Of a stretch of DNA of 48,168 nt, positions 27,497 to 36,738 are shown piece after piece. Both the position numbers and the translations under genes were made by a program. How positions within the stretch are numbered: position 1 is the first letter of the stretch; each line of letters begins with the position of its first letter. Below the pieces are notes generated by a model. It had not been told where the DNA came from. It made no database searches and saw only the letters and a program-made list of their open reading frames with translations. The stretch comes from Plasticicumulans lactativorans (GTDB taxonomy: Bacteria > Pseudomonadota > Gammaproteobacteria > Competibacterales > Competibacteraceae): the NCBI RefSeq assembly GCF_004341245.1, contig NZ_SLWY01000026.1, positions 1 through 48,168 on the forward strand, written 5' to 3'.

Positions 27497-28825
27497 ATGC
27501 CCAAGATTTTCAAGAGCCTGTACTTCCAGGTGCTGACCGCGATCGCGATCGGCATCGTTCTGGGCCACTTCCAGCCGAAGCTCGGCGTCGACCTCAAGCC
27601 GCTCGGCGACACCTTCATCAAGATGATCAAGATGGTCATCGCCCCGATCATCTTCTGCACCGTGGTCGTCGGCATCGCCGGCATGGAAGACATGAAGAAG
27701 GTCGGCCGCGTCGGTGCCAAGGCGCTGGTCTACTTCGAGATCGTCACCACTTTCGCGCTGGCGATCGGCCTGCTGGTGGTGAACCTGGTCAAGCCGGGTG
27801 CCGGCGTCAACGCCGACGTCTCGACGATCGACACCAGCTCCATCGCCAGCTTCACCGCGGCGGCGCAGAAGCAGCAGACCACGGCCGAGTTCTTCATGAA
27901 CATCGTCCCGGGCAACATCGTCGACGCCTTCGCCAAGGGCGACATCCTGCAGGTGCTGTTCTTCGCGATCCTGTTCGGCTTCGCGCTGGCGGCGATGGGC
28001 GAGAAGGGCCGTCCGCTGGTCAAGATCCTCGACCAGATCGCGCACGGCATGTTCGGCGTGGTCGGCATCGTCATGAAGGTCGCCCCGATCGGTGCCTTCG
28101 GCGCGATGGCCTTCACCATCGGCAAGTACGGCGTCAGCACCCTCGGCAACCTCGCCGTGCTGATGGGCTCGTTCTACCTCACCTGCGTGCTGTTCGTGTT
28201 CCTGGTGCTCGGCGGCATCGCCAAGTGGACCGGCTTCAGCATCTGGAGCTTCATCAAGTTCATCAAGGAAGAGCTGCTGATCGTGCTCGGCACCTCGTCG
28301 TCCGAGTCGGTGCTGCCGCGCATGATGGACAAGCTCGAACGCCTCGGCTGCTCGAAGTCGGTGGTCGGCCTGGTGATCCCGACCGGCTACTCGTTCAACC
28401 TCGACGGCACCGCGATCTACCTGACGATGGCCGCGATCTTCATCGCCCAGGCCACCGGCGTGGAGCTCTCGCTGGTGCAGGAGCTGACCATCCTCGGCAT
28501 CCTGATGGTGACCTCGAAGGGCGCCGCCGGCGTCACCGGCTCGGGCTTCGTGGTGCTCGCCGCCACGCTCGCCTCGATCGGCACCATCCCGGTCGCCGGC
28601 CTGGCGCTGATCCTCGGCATCGACCGCTTCATGTCCGAGGCGCGCGCGCTGACCAACCTGATCGGCAACGGCATCGCCACCATCGTCGTCGCCAAGTGGG
28701 AAGGCGAGCTCGATGTCGAGCGCATGCGCAAGCACCTCGACGGCAGCGTCGACGTCGAGCAGGAGCTGGAAGAGGAAGTGCACTTCCCGCTCGGCCAGAC
28801 CGCCCCGGTGAAGAACGCCGCCTGA
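27497..28825 (+). CDS. dctA: C4-dicarboxylate/proton symporter
   Basis: Inner-membrane uptake of succinate, fumarate and malate, of the DAACS family. The 442-residue protein has the DctA length. Family motifs are [17 protein letters not shown] (re-entrant loop 1 region), [19 protein letters not shown] and the second loop around [19 protein letters not shown]. Multiple hydrophobic segments span residues 8-420. TGGAGGAG precedes the ATG. A sigma-54-like promoter lies upstream and an intrinsic terminator follows, so it is a single-gene unit. No dctB/dctD pair is in the window. Confidence 0.96.
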   Translation: MPKIFKSLYFQVLTAIAIGIVLGHFQPKLGVDLKPLGDTFIKMIKMVIAPIIFCTVVVGIAGMEDMKKVGRVGAKALVYFEIVTTFALAIGLLVVNLVKPGAGVNADVSTIDTSSIASFTAAAQKQQTTAEFFMNIVPGNIVDAFAKGDILQVLFFAILFGFALAAMGEKGRPLVKILDQIAHGMFGVVGIVMKVAPIGAFGAMAFTIGKYGVSTLGNLAVLMGSFYLTCVLFVFLVLGGIAKWTGFSIWSFIKFIKEELLIVLGTSSSESVLPRMMDKLERLGCSKSVVGLVIPTGYSFNLDGTAIYLTMAAIFIAQATGVELSLVQELTILGILMVTSKGAAGVTGSGFVVLAATLASIGTIPVAGLALILGIDRFMSEARALTNLIGNGIATIVVAKWEGELDVERMRKHLDGSVDVEQELEEEVHFPLGQTAPVKNAA

Positions 28826-28851
28826 TCACGGTACCGGCGCACCCCCCGCGC

Positions 28852-28881
28852 AAGCCCGGCCCCTGGCCGGGCTTTTTCTTT
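28852..28881 (+). terminator. Intrinsic terminator of dctA
   Basis: A 10-bp stem (AAGCCCGGCC with GGCCGGGCTT), loop CCT, then a T-rich tail TTTCTTT. Confidence 0.93.
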
Positions 28882-28894
28882 GGGCGACGGGGAG

Positions 28895-29092
28895 TCAGTG
28901 TCGCGCCCGCCGGCGCCCGTCGTCTGCCAGCGGCACGACGGTCGCGCGGTGCAGGGCGACGACGCGTGCCGCGCGCGGGGTATCGGGAGCGGCCGGCGGC
29001 GGCAGGCTCGCCAGGTAAGCGAGCAGCGCCACCCAGACCCGGCCGACGCCGAGCGTCAGCGCGAAGATCGGCAGCAGGAGCAGGGCTTTCAT
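28895..29092 (-). CDS. Small membrane or exported protein, 65 residues
   Basis: A short open frame with one strong hydrophobic N-terminal segment (MKALLLLPIFALTLGVG, continuing VWVALLAYLASL), either a single membrane anchor or an export signal. A basic Arg-rich tail follows. GGAGGTG sits 9 bases before the ATG at 29092, a better ribosome site than chance would give. No family is recognised. It lies between the dctA terminator and the rraA promoter on the opposite strand, without same-strand partners. Confidence 0.5.
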   Translation of the reverse strand: MKALLLLPIFALTLGVGRVWVALLAYLASLPPPAAPDTPRAARVVALHRATVVPLADDGRRRARH

Positions 29093-29149
29093 CGGCGTCG
29101 CACCTCCGGCGGGCGGCTGGGACGACGCTGATGCTGGCGCGCTGCGGCG

Positions 29150-29179
29150 TTAAAAGTCCGTTGGGGGCGGTGCTACACT
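29150..29179 (+). promoter_or_regulatory. Candidate promoter of the rraA-like gene
   Basis: -35 TTAAAA (29150-29155), 18-base spacer, -10 TACACT (29174-29179), followed by a short leader to the ATG at 29216. It is an AT-rich interruption in GC-rich sequence. Confidence 0.5.
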
Positions 29180-29215
29180 CCGGCGCCGTTTCCACCCTGC
29201 CGCGAGGGCCATGCC

Positions 29216-29695
29216 ATGGGCTTCAAGACCGCCGACCTGTGTGACGATCATGCCGACAAGGTGCAGATCGCCGAGCCGATCTTCGGCGATTACGGGGGTG
29301 ACATCAGCTTCTTCGGTCCGCTCTCGACGCTCAAGGCGTTCGAGGACAACTCCCTGGTGCGCAAGGCCTTCGAGGAGCCCGGCCAGGGGCGCGTGCTGGT
29401 GATCGACGGCGGCGGCTCGATGCGCTGCGCGATGTTCGGCGACCAGCTCGCGGCGCTGGCCGAGAAGAACGGCTGGGCCGGCGTGATCGTCAACGGCTGC
29501 ATCCGCGACTCCGCGGCGATCAGCGACACCGCCATCGGCGTCAAGGCGCTCGGCGTGCACCCGCTGAAGACGGTCAAGCGCAACGAGGGCCAGCGCGACG
29601 TGGTGCTGCGCTTCGCCGGCGTCACCTTCACCCCCGGCCACTACGTGTACGCCGATGAGGACGGCCTGCTGGTCAGCGCGAAGCCGCTGTTCTGA
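29216..29695 (+). CDS. RraA-like protein / HMG-family aldolase
   Basis: A 159-residue RraA-fold protein. The motifs [20 protein letters not shown] and CIRDS are typical, with Arg in GCIRD and Asp binding divalent metal in the aldolase members. In E. coli the fold regulates RNase E, while many family members are 4-hydroxy-4-methyl-2-oxoglutarate or oxaloacetate-decarboxylating aldolases. Sequence alone does not separate these, and single-domain proteobacterial copies are often annotated as ribonuclease activity regulator. It is followed 64 bases later by tex, another RNA-related gene, which mildly favours an RNA role. Confidence 0.88.
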   Translation: MGFKTADLCDDHADKVQIAEPIFGDYGGDISFFGPLSTLKAFEDNSLVRKAFEEPGQGRVLVIDGGGSMRCAMFGDQLAALAEKNGWAGVIVNGCIRDSAAISDTAIGVKALGVHPLKTVKRNEGQRDVVLRFAGVTFTPGHYVYADEDGLLVSAKPLF

Positions 29696-29759
29696 TCGCC
29701 CGCCGGCCGCGGCGCCCGCGCCGCGCCCCCTCCCGTCCCGTCCACCGGCCGCCCCCGTC

Positions 29760-32042
29760 ATGAACATCGCCCAGACCATCGCCACCGAACTCGGCGTCCG
29801 CCCGGCCCAGGTCGACGCCGCCACCCGGCTGCTCGACGAGGGCGCGACCGTGCCCTTCGTCGCGCGCTACCGCAAGGAAGTCACCGGCGGCCTCGACGAC
29901 ACCCAGCTGCGCCGGCTCGAGGAGCGCCTCGGCTACCTGCGCGAGCTCGAGGAGCGCCGCGCCGCGGTGCTGAGGAGCATCGACGAGCAGGGCAGGCTCG
30001 ACGAGGCGCTGCGTGCCGACATCCTCGCCGCCGACACCAAGCAGCGCCTCGAAGACCTCTACCTGCCGTACAAGCCCAGGCGCCGCACCAAGGCGCAGAT
30101 CGCCCGCGAGGCCGGCCTCGCGCCGCTCGCCGAGACCCTGCTCGCCGATCCGGCGCAGGACCCGGAGCGCCTCGCCGCGGGCTTCGTCGCTGCCGACAGG
30201 GGCGTGGCGGACGTCAAGGCGGCGCTCGACGGCGCGCGCCAGATCCTGATGGAGCGCTTCGCCGAGGACGCCGAGCTGCTCGGACGCCTGCGCGAGTACC
30301 TGTGGGAGCACGGCGTGCTGCGCGCGACGCTGGTCGACGGCCAGGCCGAGGCCGGCGCCAAGTTCGCCGACTACTTCGACTTCGCCGAGAGCCTGAAGAA
30401 GATCCCCTCGCACCGCGCGCTCGCGCTGTTCCGCGGGCGCAACGAGGGGGTGCTGAACCTCGCGCTCGAGCTCGGCGCGCCGGGCACGGTCAACCCCTGC
30501 GAGGGCATGGTCGCGGCGCGCTTCGGCATCGCCGCGCAGGGCCGCGCCGCCGACGCCTGGCTGGTCGAGACCGCGCGCTGGGCCTGGCGCGTGAAGATCC
30601 AGACCCACCTCGACCTCGAACTCAAGGCGCGCCTGCGCGCCGACGCCGAGGACGAGGCGATCAAGGTGTTCGCGCGCAACCTGCACGATCTGCTGCTCGC
30701 CGCGCCGGCCGGCCCGCGCGTGACCCTCGGCCTCGACCCAGGACTGCGCACCGGCGTCAAGGTGGCGGTGGTCGACACCACCGGCAAGCTGCTCGCCACC
30801 GACACGCTCTACCCGCACGTGCCGCACCAGCAGTGGGACCGCACGCTGGCGGCGCTCGCCACGCTGTGCCGCACGCACCGCGTCGAGCTGATCAGCATCG
30901 GCAACGGCACCGCCTCGCGCGAGACCGACAGGCTCGTCGCCGAGCTGATGCAGCGCCACCCCGAGCTCGGCCTGAGCAAGCTCGTGGTGTCGGAGGCCGG
31001 CGCCTCGGTGTACTCGGCGTCGGAGCTGGCGGCGCAGGAGTTCCCGCAGCTCGACGTCAGCCTGCGCGGGGCGGTGTCGATCGCCCGCCGGCTGCAGGAC
31101 CCGCTGGCGGAGCTGGTGAAGATCGACCCCAAGGCGATCGGCGTCGGCCAGTACCAGCACGACGTCGACCAGGGCGGCCTCGCGCGCACGCTCGACGCGG
31201 TGGTCGAGGACTGCGTCAACGCCGTCGGCGTCGACGTCAACACCGCCTCGGCGCCGCTGCTCGCGCGCGTCGCCGGGCTCAACACCACGCTCGCGCGCAA
31301 CATCGTCGACTACCGCGACCAGCACGGTGCCTTCCGCAACCGCCGGGAGCTCCTGAAGGTGGCGCGCCTCGGCGAGCGCACCTTCGAGCAGGCCGCCGGC
31401 TTCCTGCGCATCAACGGCGGCAGCAACCCGCTCGACCGTTCCGCGGTGCACCCCGAGGCCTACCCGGTGGTCGAGCGCATCCTCAAGCGCTCGGGGCGCG
31501 GCATCGACGCGGTGCTCGGCGACGCGGCCTTCCTGAAGACGCTGAAGCCCGAGACCTTCACCGACGAGCGCTTCGGTGTGCCGACGGTGCGCGACATCCT
31601 GCTCGAACTCGAGAAGCCCGGCCGCGACCCGCGCCCGGAGTTCCGCACCGCGGTGTTCCGCGAGGGGGTCGAGGAGCTCAAGGACCTGCGTCCCGACATG
31701 ATCCTCGAAGGCGTGGTGACCAACGTCGCCAATTTCGGCGCCTTCGTCGACATCGGCGTGCACCAGGACGGGCTCGTGCACATCTCGTGTCTGTCCGACC
31801 GCTTCGTCAAGGACCCGCGCGAGGTGGTCAAGGCCGGCGACGTGGTCAAGGTCAAGGTGCTCGAGGTCGACGTCAAGCGCCGGCGCATCGCGCTGACGAT
31901 GCGCCTCGCCGACGACCGCCGCGAGCGCGTCGCGCCGACGCCGCGCGAGGCCCCGCCGCGCGCCGGCAAGGGCGCCGCACCGCCGGCGAAGCCCGCCGGC
32001 GGCTCGCTCGCCGACGCCTTCGCGCGCGCCAAGGGCAAGTGA
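29760..32042 (+). CDS. tex: Tex RNA-binding transcription accessory protein
   Basis: A 760-residue nucleic-acid-binding protein related to eukaryotic Spt6. Order: N-terminal helical Tex region (1-320), YqgF/RNase H-like domain ([19 protein letters not shown] at about 321-339), helix-hairpin-helix domain (about 480-560; [14 protein letters not shown]) and a C-terminal S1 domain (about 645-715; [19 protein letters not shown]), then a Pro/Ala-rich tail. The role in transcription is poorly defined. The start at 29760 ([13 protein letters not shown]) matches family proteins; there is no strong ribosome site. The stop is 10 bases from the convergent kinase gene's stop. Confidence 0.96.
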   Translation: MNIAQTIATELGVRPAQVDAATRLLDEGATVPFVARYRKEVTGGLDDTQLRRLEERLGYLRELEERRAAVLRSIDEQGRLDEALRADILAADTKQRLEDLYLPYKPRRRTKAQIAREAGLAPLAETLLADPAQDPERLAAGFVAADRGVADVKAALDGARQILMERFAEDAELLGRLREYLWEHGVLRATLVDGQAEAGAKFADYFDFAESLKKIPSHRALALFRGRNEGVLNLALELGAPGTVNPCEGMVAARFGIAAQGRAADAWLVETARWAWRVKIQTHLDLELKARLRADAEDEAIKVFARNLHDLLLAAPAGPRVTLGLDPGLRTGVKVAVVDTTGKLLATDTLYPHVPHQQWDRTLAALATLCRTHRVELISIGNGTASRETDRLVAELMQRHPELGLSKLVVSEAGASVYSASELAAQEFPQLDVSLRGAVSIARRLQDPLAELVKIDPKAIGVGQYQHDVDQGGLARTLDAVVEDCVNAVGVDVNTASAPLLARVAGLNTTLARNIVDYRDQHGAFRNRRELLKVARLGERTFEQAAGFLRINGGSNPLDRSAVHPEAYPVVERILKRSGRGIDAVLGDAAFLKTLKPETFTDERFGVPTVRDILLELEKPGRDPRPEFRTAVFREGVEELKDLRPDMILEGVVTNVANFGAFVDIGVHQDGLVHISCLSDRFVKDPREVVKAGDVVKVKVLEVDVKRRRIALTMRLADDRRERVAPTPREAPPRAGKGAAPPAKPAGGSLADAFARAKGK

Positions 32043-32051
32043 GCGGCGCCG

Positions 32052-33380
32052 TCAGCGCGGCAGCGTCAGGCGTGCCTCCAGCCCGCCCTCGGGGCGGTTG
32101 GCGAGGCTGAGCTCGCCGCCGTGGGCGCGGGCGATGTTGCGGGCGATCGCGAGCCCGAGCCCGGTGCCGCCGGTGTTGCGGCTGCGCGAGCCTTCGAGGC
32201 GGTGGAAGGGCTCGAACACGCGTTCGAGCTCGGCGGCGGGGATGCCCGGCCCGTCGTCCAGCACCCGCACCGTCACCGCCGCCGCGCCGTCCTCGACGAC
32301 GATGCGCAGCGCGCCGCCGCCGTAGGCGCGGGCGTTGTCGATCAGGTTCTGCAGGCAGCGCTTGAGCGCCAGCGGGCGCCCGGCGACCGGCGCGCGCAGG
32401 CCGCCCTCGACGGCGATCGCGGTGCCGGCGTCGGCGGCATCGTCGGCCAGCGCGTCGATCAGCGCGAGCAGGTCGAGGCGGGTCACCGGCTCGCCGCGCT
32501 CGACCCCGCGCATGTAGTCGAGCGTGTCCTGCACCATCGCCTCCATCTCGTCGAGGTCGGCGAGGATGCGCGTGCGCTGCGCCTCGTCGTCGATCAGTTC
32601 GGCGCGCAGGCGCAGGCGCGTCAGCGGCGTCTTCAGGTCGTGCGACACCGCGGCGAGCATGCGCGCGCGGTCGTCGAGGTAGGCGCGCAGGCGCGCCTGC
32701 ATGGTGTTGAACGCCTGCGCCGCGGCGCGCACCTCGAGCGGGCCGGCCTCGGCCAGCGGCGGGCGCTCGAGGTCGTGGCCGAGTTCGGTGGCGGCGTGCG
32801 CGAGGGTGCGCAGCGGGCGGGTGAGCGCGCGCACCGCGAGCACGGCGAGCACGACCACCGACACCAGCAGGATCGCCAGCGAGGCCAGCACGCGGTCGGG
32901 GCGCTGCACCAGCGTGCGCGGCAGCTCGTGCAGGAAGCTCACCACCGCGCCGTCGCGCAGGCCGACCTGGATGAAGAAGCTCGCCCGGCGGGCGGGCGCG
33001 GCGTGTCCCGGCTCGACGTGGCCGGGCTCGGCGAGGCTCACGCTGAGCGGGCGCTCGTCGCCGAGGCGCTCGTGCAGGGCATCGGCGAGCGCGCGCGCGG
33101 GCGGCGAGCGGTCGGCCGGCAGTTCGCTCCACGGCAGGTCCACCGCCATGCGCAGCGGCGGCAGGTCGAGCGCGCTGGCGATGCGCTCGCGGTCGTCGTC
33201 GCCCATCTCGTCCAGCAGTTCCACGATCGCGCCGATGCGCGCGACGTTGTCGGCGGCGAGCACGCGGTACAGCGCGCTGCCGCGGTCGGCGAGCAGCAGC
33301 CAGGCGCTCAGCGCCTGCGCGGCGACCAGCCCGAGCAGCAGGAACAGCAGCAGCCGTCCGAACAGCGAGCGCGGCAGCAT
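32052..33380 (-). CDS. EnvZ/CpxA-type sensor histidine kinase
   Basis: A 442-residue inner-membrane kinase. TM1 (about 9-30), periplasmic sensor (31-162), TM2 (about 165-184), HAMP (185-238), HisKA with VSHDLKTPLTRLR (His247) and HATPase with QNLIDNARAYGG, DDGPGIP and GGTGLGLAIA. It should phosphorylate the regulator encoded just upstream, whose stop overlaps this start codon (TGATG), giving translational coupling. The divergent target is a Spy/CpxP-like protein, so envelope stress is a plausible input; direct evidence is lacking. The periplasmic domain has no recognised family. Confidence 0.93.
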   Translation of the reverse strand: MLPRSLFGRLLLFLLLGLVAAQALSAWLLLADRGSALYRVLAADNVARIGAIVELLDEMGDDDRERIASALDLPPLRMAVDLPWSELPADRSPPARALADALHERLGDERPLSVSLAEPGHVEPGHAAPARRASFFIQVGLRDGAVVSFLHELPRTLVQRPDRVLASLAILLVSVVVLAVLAVRALTRPLRTLAHAATELGHDLERPPLAEAGPLEVRAAAQAFNTMQARLRAYLDDRARMLAAVSHDLKTPLTRLRLRAELIDDEAQRTRILADLDEMEAMVQDTLDYMRGVERGEPVTRLDLLALIDALADDAADAGTAIAVEGGLRAPVAGRPLALKRCLQNLIDNARAYGGGALRIVVEDGAAAVTVRVLDDGPGIPAAELERVFEPFHRLEGSRSRNTGGTGLGLAIARNIARAHGGELSLANRPEGGLEARLTLPR

Positions 33381-34093
33381 CAGCGTTCGCGGGTGACCGG
33401 GCCGACCAGCAGGTAGCCCTCGTTGCGCAGCGTCTTGATGATCGCCGGTTCGCGCGGGTCGTCGTCGAGGCGCCGGCGCAGGCGGCTCACCTGGACGTCG
33501 ACGCTGCGGTCGAAGGGCGTGGCCTCGCGGCCCTGGGTGAGCTCGATCAGCGTGTCGCGGCTCACCACGCGGTCGGCGCGTTCGAGCAGGATGCGCAGCA
33601 GGCGGAACTCCGCGCCCGACAGCGCCACCACCACCCCGGCCGGCGACACCAGGTGCCGCGCCTGCAGGTCGAGCGTCCAGCCGTGGAAGCGCAGGCGGCG
33701 CAGCTCAAAGCCGGCGGGCTCGCCGTTGCCGTGGGTGCGGCGCAGCACCCCGCGCACGCGCGCCAGCAGTTCGCGGGGGTTGAAGGGCTTCGGCAGGTAG
33801 TCGTCGGCGCCCATCTCCAGGCCGAGGATGCGGTCGAGGTCGTCGCCGCGCGCGGTGAGCATGATCACCGGCAGGTTGGAGCGCGCGCGCAGGTTGCGGC
33901 ACAGCACCAGGCCGTCGTCGCCGGGCAGCATCAGGTCGAGGATCACCAGGTCGACGCCGCCGGCGTCGAGCGCCGACCACAGGCCGCGGCCGTCGGCGAC
34001 CGTGCTGACGCGGTAGCCGTTGCGGCCCAGGTAGCCGGCGAGCAGCTCGCGCAACTGGGGGTCGTCGTCGACGACGAGGAGGTGTTCGGGCAT
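33380..34093 (-). CDS. OmpR-family response regulator
   Basis: A 237-residue regulator. Receiver: acidic pair in VVDDD (8-12), phospho-acceptor Asp53 (VILDLMLPG), Lys102 (LPKPF). C-terminal winged helix: LSGAEFRLLRILLERADRVVS with recognition part DRSVDVQVSRLRRRLDDD. It pairs with the kinase by a 1-base overlap. The start at 34093 (MPEHLLVVDDD) aligns with the family; the longer frame to 34216 would read through the operator region. Likely binding sites are the GTAAG repeats at 34169-34196, between this gene and the Spy-like gene. Confidence 0.94.
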   Translation of the reverse strand: MPEHLLVVDDDPQLRELLAGYLGRNGYRVSTVADGRGLWSALDAGGVDLVILDLMLPGDDGLVLCRNLRARSNLPVIMLTARGDDLDRILGLEMGADDYLPKPFNPRELLARVRGVLRRTHGNGEPAGFELRRLRFHGWTLDLQARHLVSPAGVVVALSGAEFRLLRILLERADRVVSRDTLIELTQGREATPFDRSVDVQVSRLRRRLDDDPREPAIIKTLRNEGYLLVGPVTRER

Positions 34094-34168
34094 GGCGCAG
34101 GGCGCGCAGCGCGCGCGGGCAGGAACGATGCCGCCCTTATAGCGCGTCGCCGCGGCGGCCGGGGACGA

Positions 34169-34196
34169 TGTAAGCGGGTGCTTACATTCGCTTACG
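34169..34196. promoter_or_regulatory. Cpx-like operator: three GTAAG half-sites
   Basis: TGTAAGC (34169-34175) and GCTTACA (34180-34186) form a 7-bp dyad around GGGT; a third GCTTAC (34190-34195) repeats at 10-base spacing. Read on the minus strand the last two give GTAAG-CGAAT-GTAAG, very close to the CpxR box GTAAA-N5-GTAA. The array lies between the divergent response-regulator and Spy-like genes, about 75 bases from the former's start and 85 from the latter's. Confidence 0.7.
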
Positions 34197-34280
34197 CGCC
34201 GTTGCGCCGGGAACACGCCGGCGCAAAGTGGCGGGTGTCTGATGATCGCCGAGGACCACAGGCCCGTTCAGGAGGCCATC

Positions 34281-34859
34281 ATGAAAGCTTTCGACACTCC
34301 CGCCCGCAAACTGCTCGTCGCCGTCGCGCTCGCGGTCGGTCTCGGCGGCGCCGCCCTCGCCGACCCCGGCATGGGCCCGGGCTGCGGCCCCGGTCCCGGC
34401 CCCGGCCCCGGCTATGGGGCCGGCCCCGGCCGCGGCGACCCGGCCCAGCACTGGGCGATGATGCAGCAGCACCGTGAACAGCGCTTCGCCACCCTGAAGG
34501 CCGACCTGAAGCTGCGCCCGGACCAGGAGGCGGCGTGGAACGCGTTCCAGGCCGCGGCCCAGGACCACCGGATGACGCCCGAGGAGATGAAGGCCCAGCG
34601 TGACCGCATGCAGGGGCTCAACGCCGTCGAGCGCCACCAGGCCCGCGTCACCTTCATGGAGGAGCGGCTCGCCGACATGAAGACGATGGGCAGTGCGCTC
34701 GAAACCTTCTACGCCACGCTCGATCCGCAGCAGAAGGCGACGCTGGACCGCTTCAGCGACATGCCCCGGCACGGCGCGTGGAGGCGGACGGAGCCGCCGG
34801 CACCCCCGGGCGTCCCGGCACCGGCCGCGCCGCCGCCCGCGCCGGCCCCGCAGAACTGA
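34281..34859 (+). CDS. Spy/CpxP-family periplasmic protein
   Basis: A 192-residue exported protein. Signal peptide MKAFDTPARKLLVAVALAVG to about ALA at residue 27, then a Gly/Pro spacer (about 30-52), then a helical Spy/CpxP region with two LTxxQ-like motifs: LKLRPDQEAAW (about 74) and LDPQQKATLDRF (about 150). Spy is an ATP-independent chaperone and CpxP an inhibitor of CpxA, both induced by envelope stress. A Pro/Ala tail closes it. CAGGAGG precedes the ATG at 34281. It is divergent from the two-component genes with a shared operator, and an intrinsic terminator follows. Confidence 0.9.
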   Translation: MKAFDTPARKLLVAVALAVGLGGAALADPGMGPGCGPGPGPGPGYGAGPGRGDPAQHWAMMQQHREQRFATLKADLKLRPDQEAAWNAFQAAAQDHRMTPEEMKAQRDRMQGLNAVERHQARVTFMEERLADMKTMGSALETFYATLDPQQKATLDRFSDMPRHGAWRRTEPPAPPGVPAPAAPPPAPAPQN

Positions 34860-34870
34860 GCCTCCGTCCG

Positions 34871-34914
34871 ACGGGCGTGGACGGCGCCGAGGCGCCGCGC
34901 CACGCCCGTTTTCG
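34871..34914 (+). terminator. Intrinsic terminator of the Spy-like gene
   Basis: A 10-bp stem (ACGGGCGTGG with CCACGCCCGT), an inner CGGCGCC/GGCGCCG stem, then TTTTCGTT, 11 bases past the stop. Confidence 0.88.
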
Positions 34915-35032
34915 TTGGCCGGGGCGGTCGCGCGCAGGCGCCGGCGGCGTGTCCGCGGCGCCCGCTGGTTCAAGCAAAACGACGCCAAGTTCTTAATTCT
35001 TTTCATCAACAGCGGATGACCCAAGGCGCGTG

Positions 35033-35074
35033 AAGGAGGATATATTGCACTGCAACAAACCGGTGACGCCCTGA
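35033..35074 (+). promoter_or_regulatory. Possible leader peptide with a near-perfect ribosome site
   Basis: AAGGAGG (35033-35039) is followed 5 bases later by TTG CAC, opening a 9-codon frame (MHCNKPVTP) that stops at 35072-35074, 70 bases before the next gene. The surrounding 34975-35050 stretch is AT-rich, and TATATT at 35041-35046 could instead be a -10 box. Whether this is translated is unknown. Confidence 0.3.
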
Positions 35075-35144
35075 GCCCCGGCGAGTCGGATCGGTTGCCA
35101 GGGGCAGCCGGACAGGTTCAAGCATCGTGCAAGAGGATTCCATC

Positions 35145-35474
35145 ATGGCCATCAGCATCAACGCTTCCTCCCCGGTTTCGACCGTCGCGTCGACGCCGGC
35201 CACGTCCGCCGCCGCCAAGCGCGTGGGCAAGTCCGGGTCGGACGCCGTCAGCTACTACGGCTTCATCACCGCGATCGTCGCGGCGGTCGTCATGGGCGCG
35301 CTGCGCCTGATCGCGGGGGTTTTCGACGGCGCCGAGTTCGCCGCGCTGCAGGAGTTCCTCGACACCGCGACCGGCGTCGCGGCGGTGGTGCTGGTGGCGA
35401 GCCTGTACCTGGTCGCGATCGTCGCCCGGCTGTCGATCGCGCCGCATCACGAACGCGCGATGCGCGAGGACTGA
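35145..35474 (+). CDS. Small two-TM membrane protein of unknown function
   Basis: A 109-residue protein. Residues 1-35 are Ser/Ala/Thr-rich and polar. Two hydrophobic segments follow: about 40-62 (YYGFITAIVAAVVMGALRLI) and about 80-100 (AAVVLVASLYLVAIVARLSI), joined by an acidic loop (FDGAEFAALQEF). It ends in the charged HERAMRED. No family is recognised. GAGGA precedes the ATG at 35145; an in-frame GTG at 35127 is a weaker alternative. It has its own AT-rich upstream region and a strong terminator, so it is probably an independently expressed gene. Confidence 0.75.
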   Translation: MAISINASSPVSTVASTPATSAAAKRVGKSGSDAVSYYGFITAIVAAVVMGALRLIAGVFDGAEFAALQEFLDTATGVAAVVLVASLYLVAIVARLSIAPHHERAMRED

Positions 35475-35511
35475 CCGCGCGCCGGGGGCGCAGGCCCCCG
35501 CGGCTGCCCGC

Positions 35512-35550
35512 AGGGCGTGCCCGGATCATCCGGGCACGCCCTTTCCTTTT
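35512..35550 (+). terminator. Strong intrinsic terminator of the two-TM protein gene
   Basis: A 15-bp perfect inverted repeat (AGGGCGTGCCCGGAT, 35512-35526 with 35528-35542) followed by TTCCTTTTG. The next gene (pyrC) is convergent, so the hairpin may serve both. Confidence 0.93.
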
Positions 35551-35574
35551 GTACGGGGGCGCCGCGGCGCCCGC

Positions 35575-36609
35575 TCAGGCGCTGGCCTGGCGCCAGCGCA
35601 GGGTCTCGCCGGCGCGCAGCGGCACCAGCGCCTCGTCGGCGTACGCGAAGCTCGCCGGCACCGCCTGCTCGACCCGCTCGAGCGTGAGCGTGCCGCTGTT
35701 GCGCGGCAGGCCGTAGAAGTCGGCGCCGTGGAAGCTCGCGAAGGCCTCCAGCCGCGCGAGCGCGCCGGCGCTCTCGAAGGCCTCGGCGTAGAGCTCGAGC
35801 GCGGTGGCGGCGGTGTAGCAGCCGGCGCAGCCGCAGGCGGCCTCCTTGGTGCTGCGCGTGTGCGGGGCGCTGTCGGTGCCGAGGAAGAAGCGCGGATGGC
35901 CGCTGGTGGCCGCGGCGAGCAGCGCCGCGCGGTGGGTCTCGCGCTTCAGCACCGGCAGGCAGTAGTAGTGCGGGCGGATGCCGCCCTGGAAGAGCGCGTT
36001 GCGGTTGTAGAGCAGGTGGTGCGCGGTGATCGTGGCGCCCAGGCGTTCGTCGCCGGCGAGCACGAAGTCGACCGCGTCGCGGGTGGTGATGTGCTCGAAC
36101 ACCACGCGCAGGCCGGGGAAGTCGGCGAGCAGCGGCGCGAGCACGCGCTCGATGAACACCGCCTCGCGGTCGAACAGGTCGATGTCCGGGTCGGTCACCT
36201 CGCCGTGCACCAGCAGCAGCAGGCCCTCGCGCTCCATCGCCGCGAGCGCCGGGCGGATGTGGCGGATGTCGGTCACGCCCGAATCCGAGTTGGTGGTGGC
36301 GCCGGCCGGGTAGAGCTTGCAGGCGACCACCTGCCCCGAGGCGCGCGCCGCGCGCATCTCGGCCGGGTCGCTGCGGTCGGTCAGGTAGAGCGTCATCAGC
36401 GGCGTGAAATCGCTGCCGGGCGGGCGCGCGGCGAGGATGCGGTCGCGGTAGGCGAGCGCCTGCGCGGTCGTCGTCACCGGCGGGCGCAGGTTGGGCATCG
36501 CGATGGCGCGCGCGAACTGGCGCGCGGTGTGCGGCACCGTGGTGGCGAGCGCGGCATCGTCGCGCAGGTGCAGGTGCCAGTCGTCGGGGCGGGTGAGCGT
36601 GAGGCGCAT
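35575..36609 (-). CDS. pyrC: Dihydroorotase (class II)
   Basis: Zinc enzyme that cyclises carbamoyl aspartate to dihydroorotate in pyrimidine synthesis. The 344-residue length fits the E. coli-type PyrC. Zinc ligands are in DWHLHLRD (residues 10-17), the carbamylated Lys is in [14 protein letters not shown], further His in VHGEV and FEHITT, and the catalytic Asp in GTDSAPH. The ATG at 36609 has a weak ribosome site but begins exactly at the family start. It is divergent from corA. Confidence 0.97.
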   Translation of the reverse strand: MRLTLTRPDDWHLHLRDDAALATTVPHTARQFARAIAMPNLRPPVTTTAQALAYRDRILAARPPGSDFTPLMTLYLTDRSDPAEMRAARASGQVVACKLYPAGATTNSDSGVTDIRHIRPALAAMEREGLLLLVHGEVTDPDIDLFDREAVFIERVLAPLLADFPGLRVVFEHITTRDAVDFVLAGDERLGATITAHHLLYNRNALFQGGIRPHYYCLPVLKRETHRAALLAAATSGHPRFFLGTDSAPHTRSTKEAACGCAGCYTAATALELYAEAFESAGALARLEAFASFHGADFYGLPRNSGTLTLERVEQAVPASFAYADEALVPLRAGETLRWRQASA

Positions 36610-36738
36610 GGCGGGCGTCCGGTGAGGTGACGGGGGCGCATTCTACGTCGGCCGCCGGGCGCGGCGGCGCCGGTATACTCGGCGGCAGCGTCCGCGGCAG
36701 ACGGACGCACCGCCACCACCGCCCGGAGAGCCGCCGCC

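Noticed and set aside
29673-31781. A 702-codon frame antisense to tex
   Set aside because: It is rich in His, Arg, Val and Glu without domains, and mirrors tex codon by codon. Similar shadows lie over the EF-G-like gene (13313-15529) and norB (40012-42219).
34182-35024. Minus-strand frame beginning MKRIKNLASF within the AT-rich leader at about 35000
   Set aside because: Only its first dozen residues look natural, reflecting local AT content. The remainder is antisense to the Spy-like gene and low-complexity.
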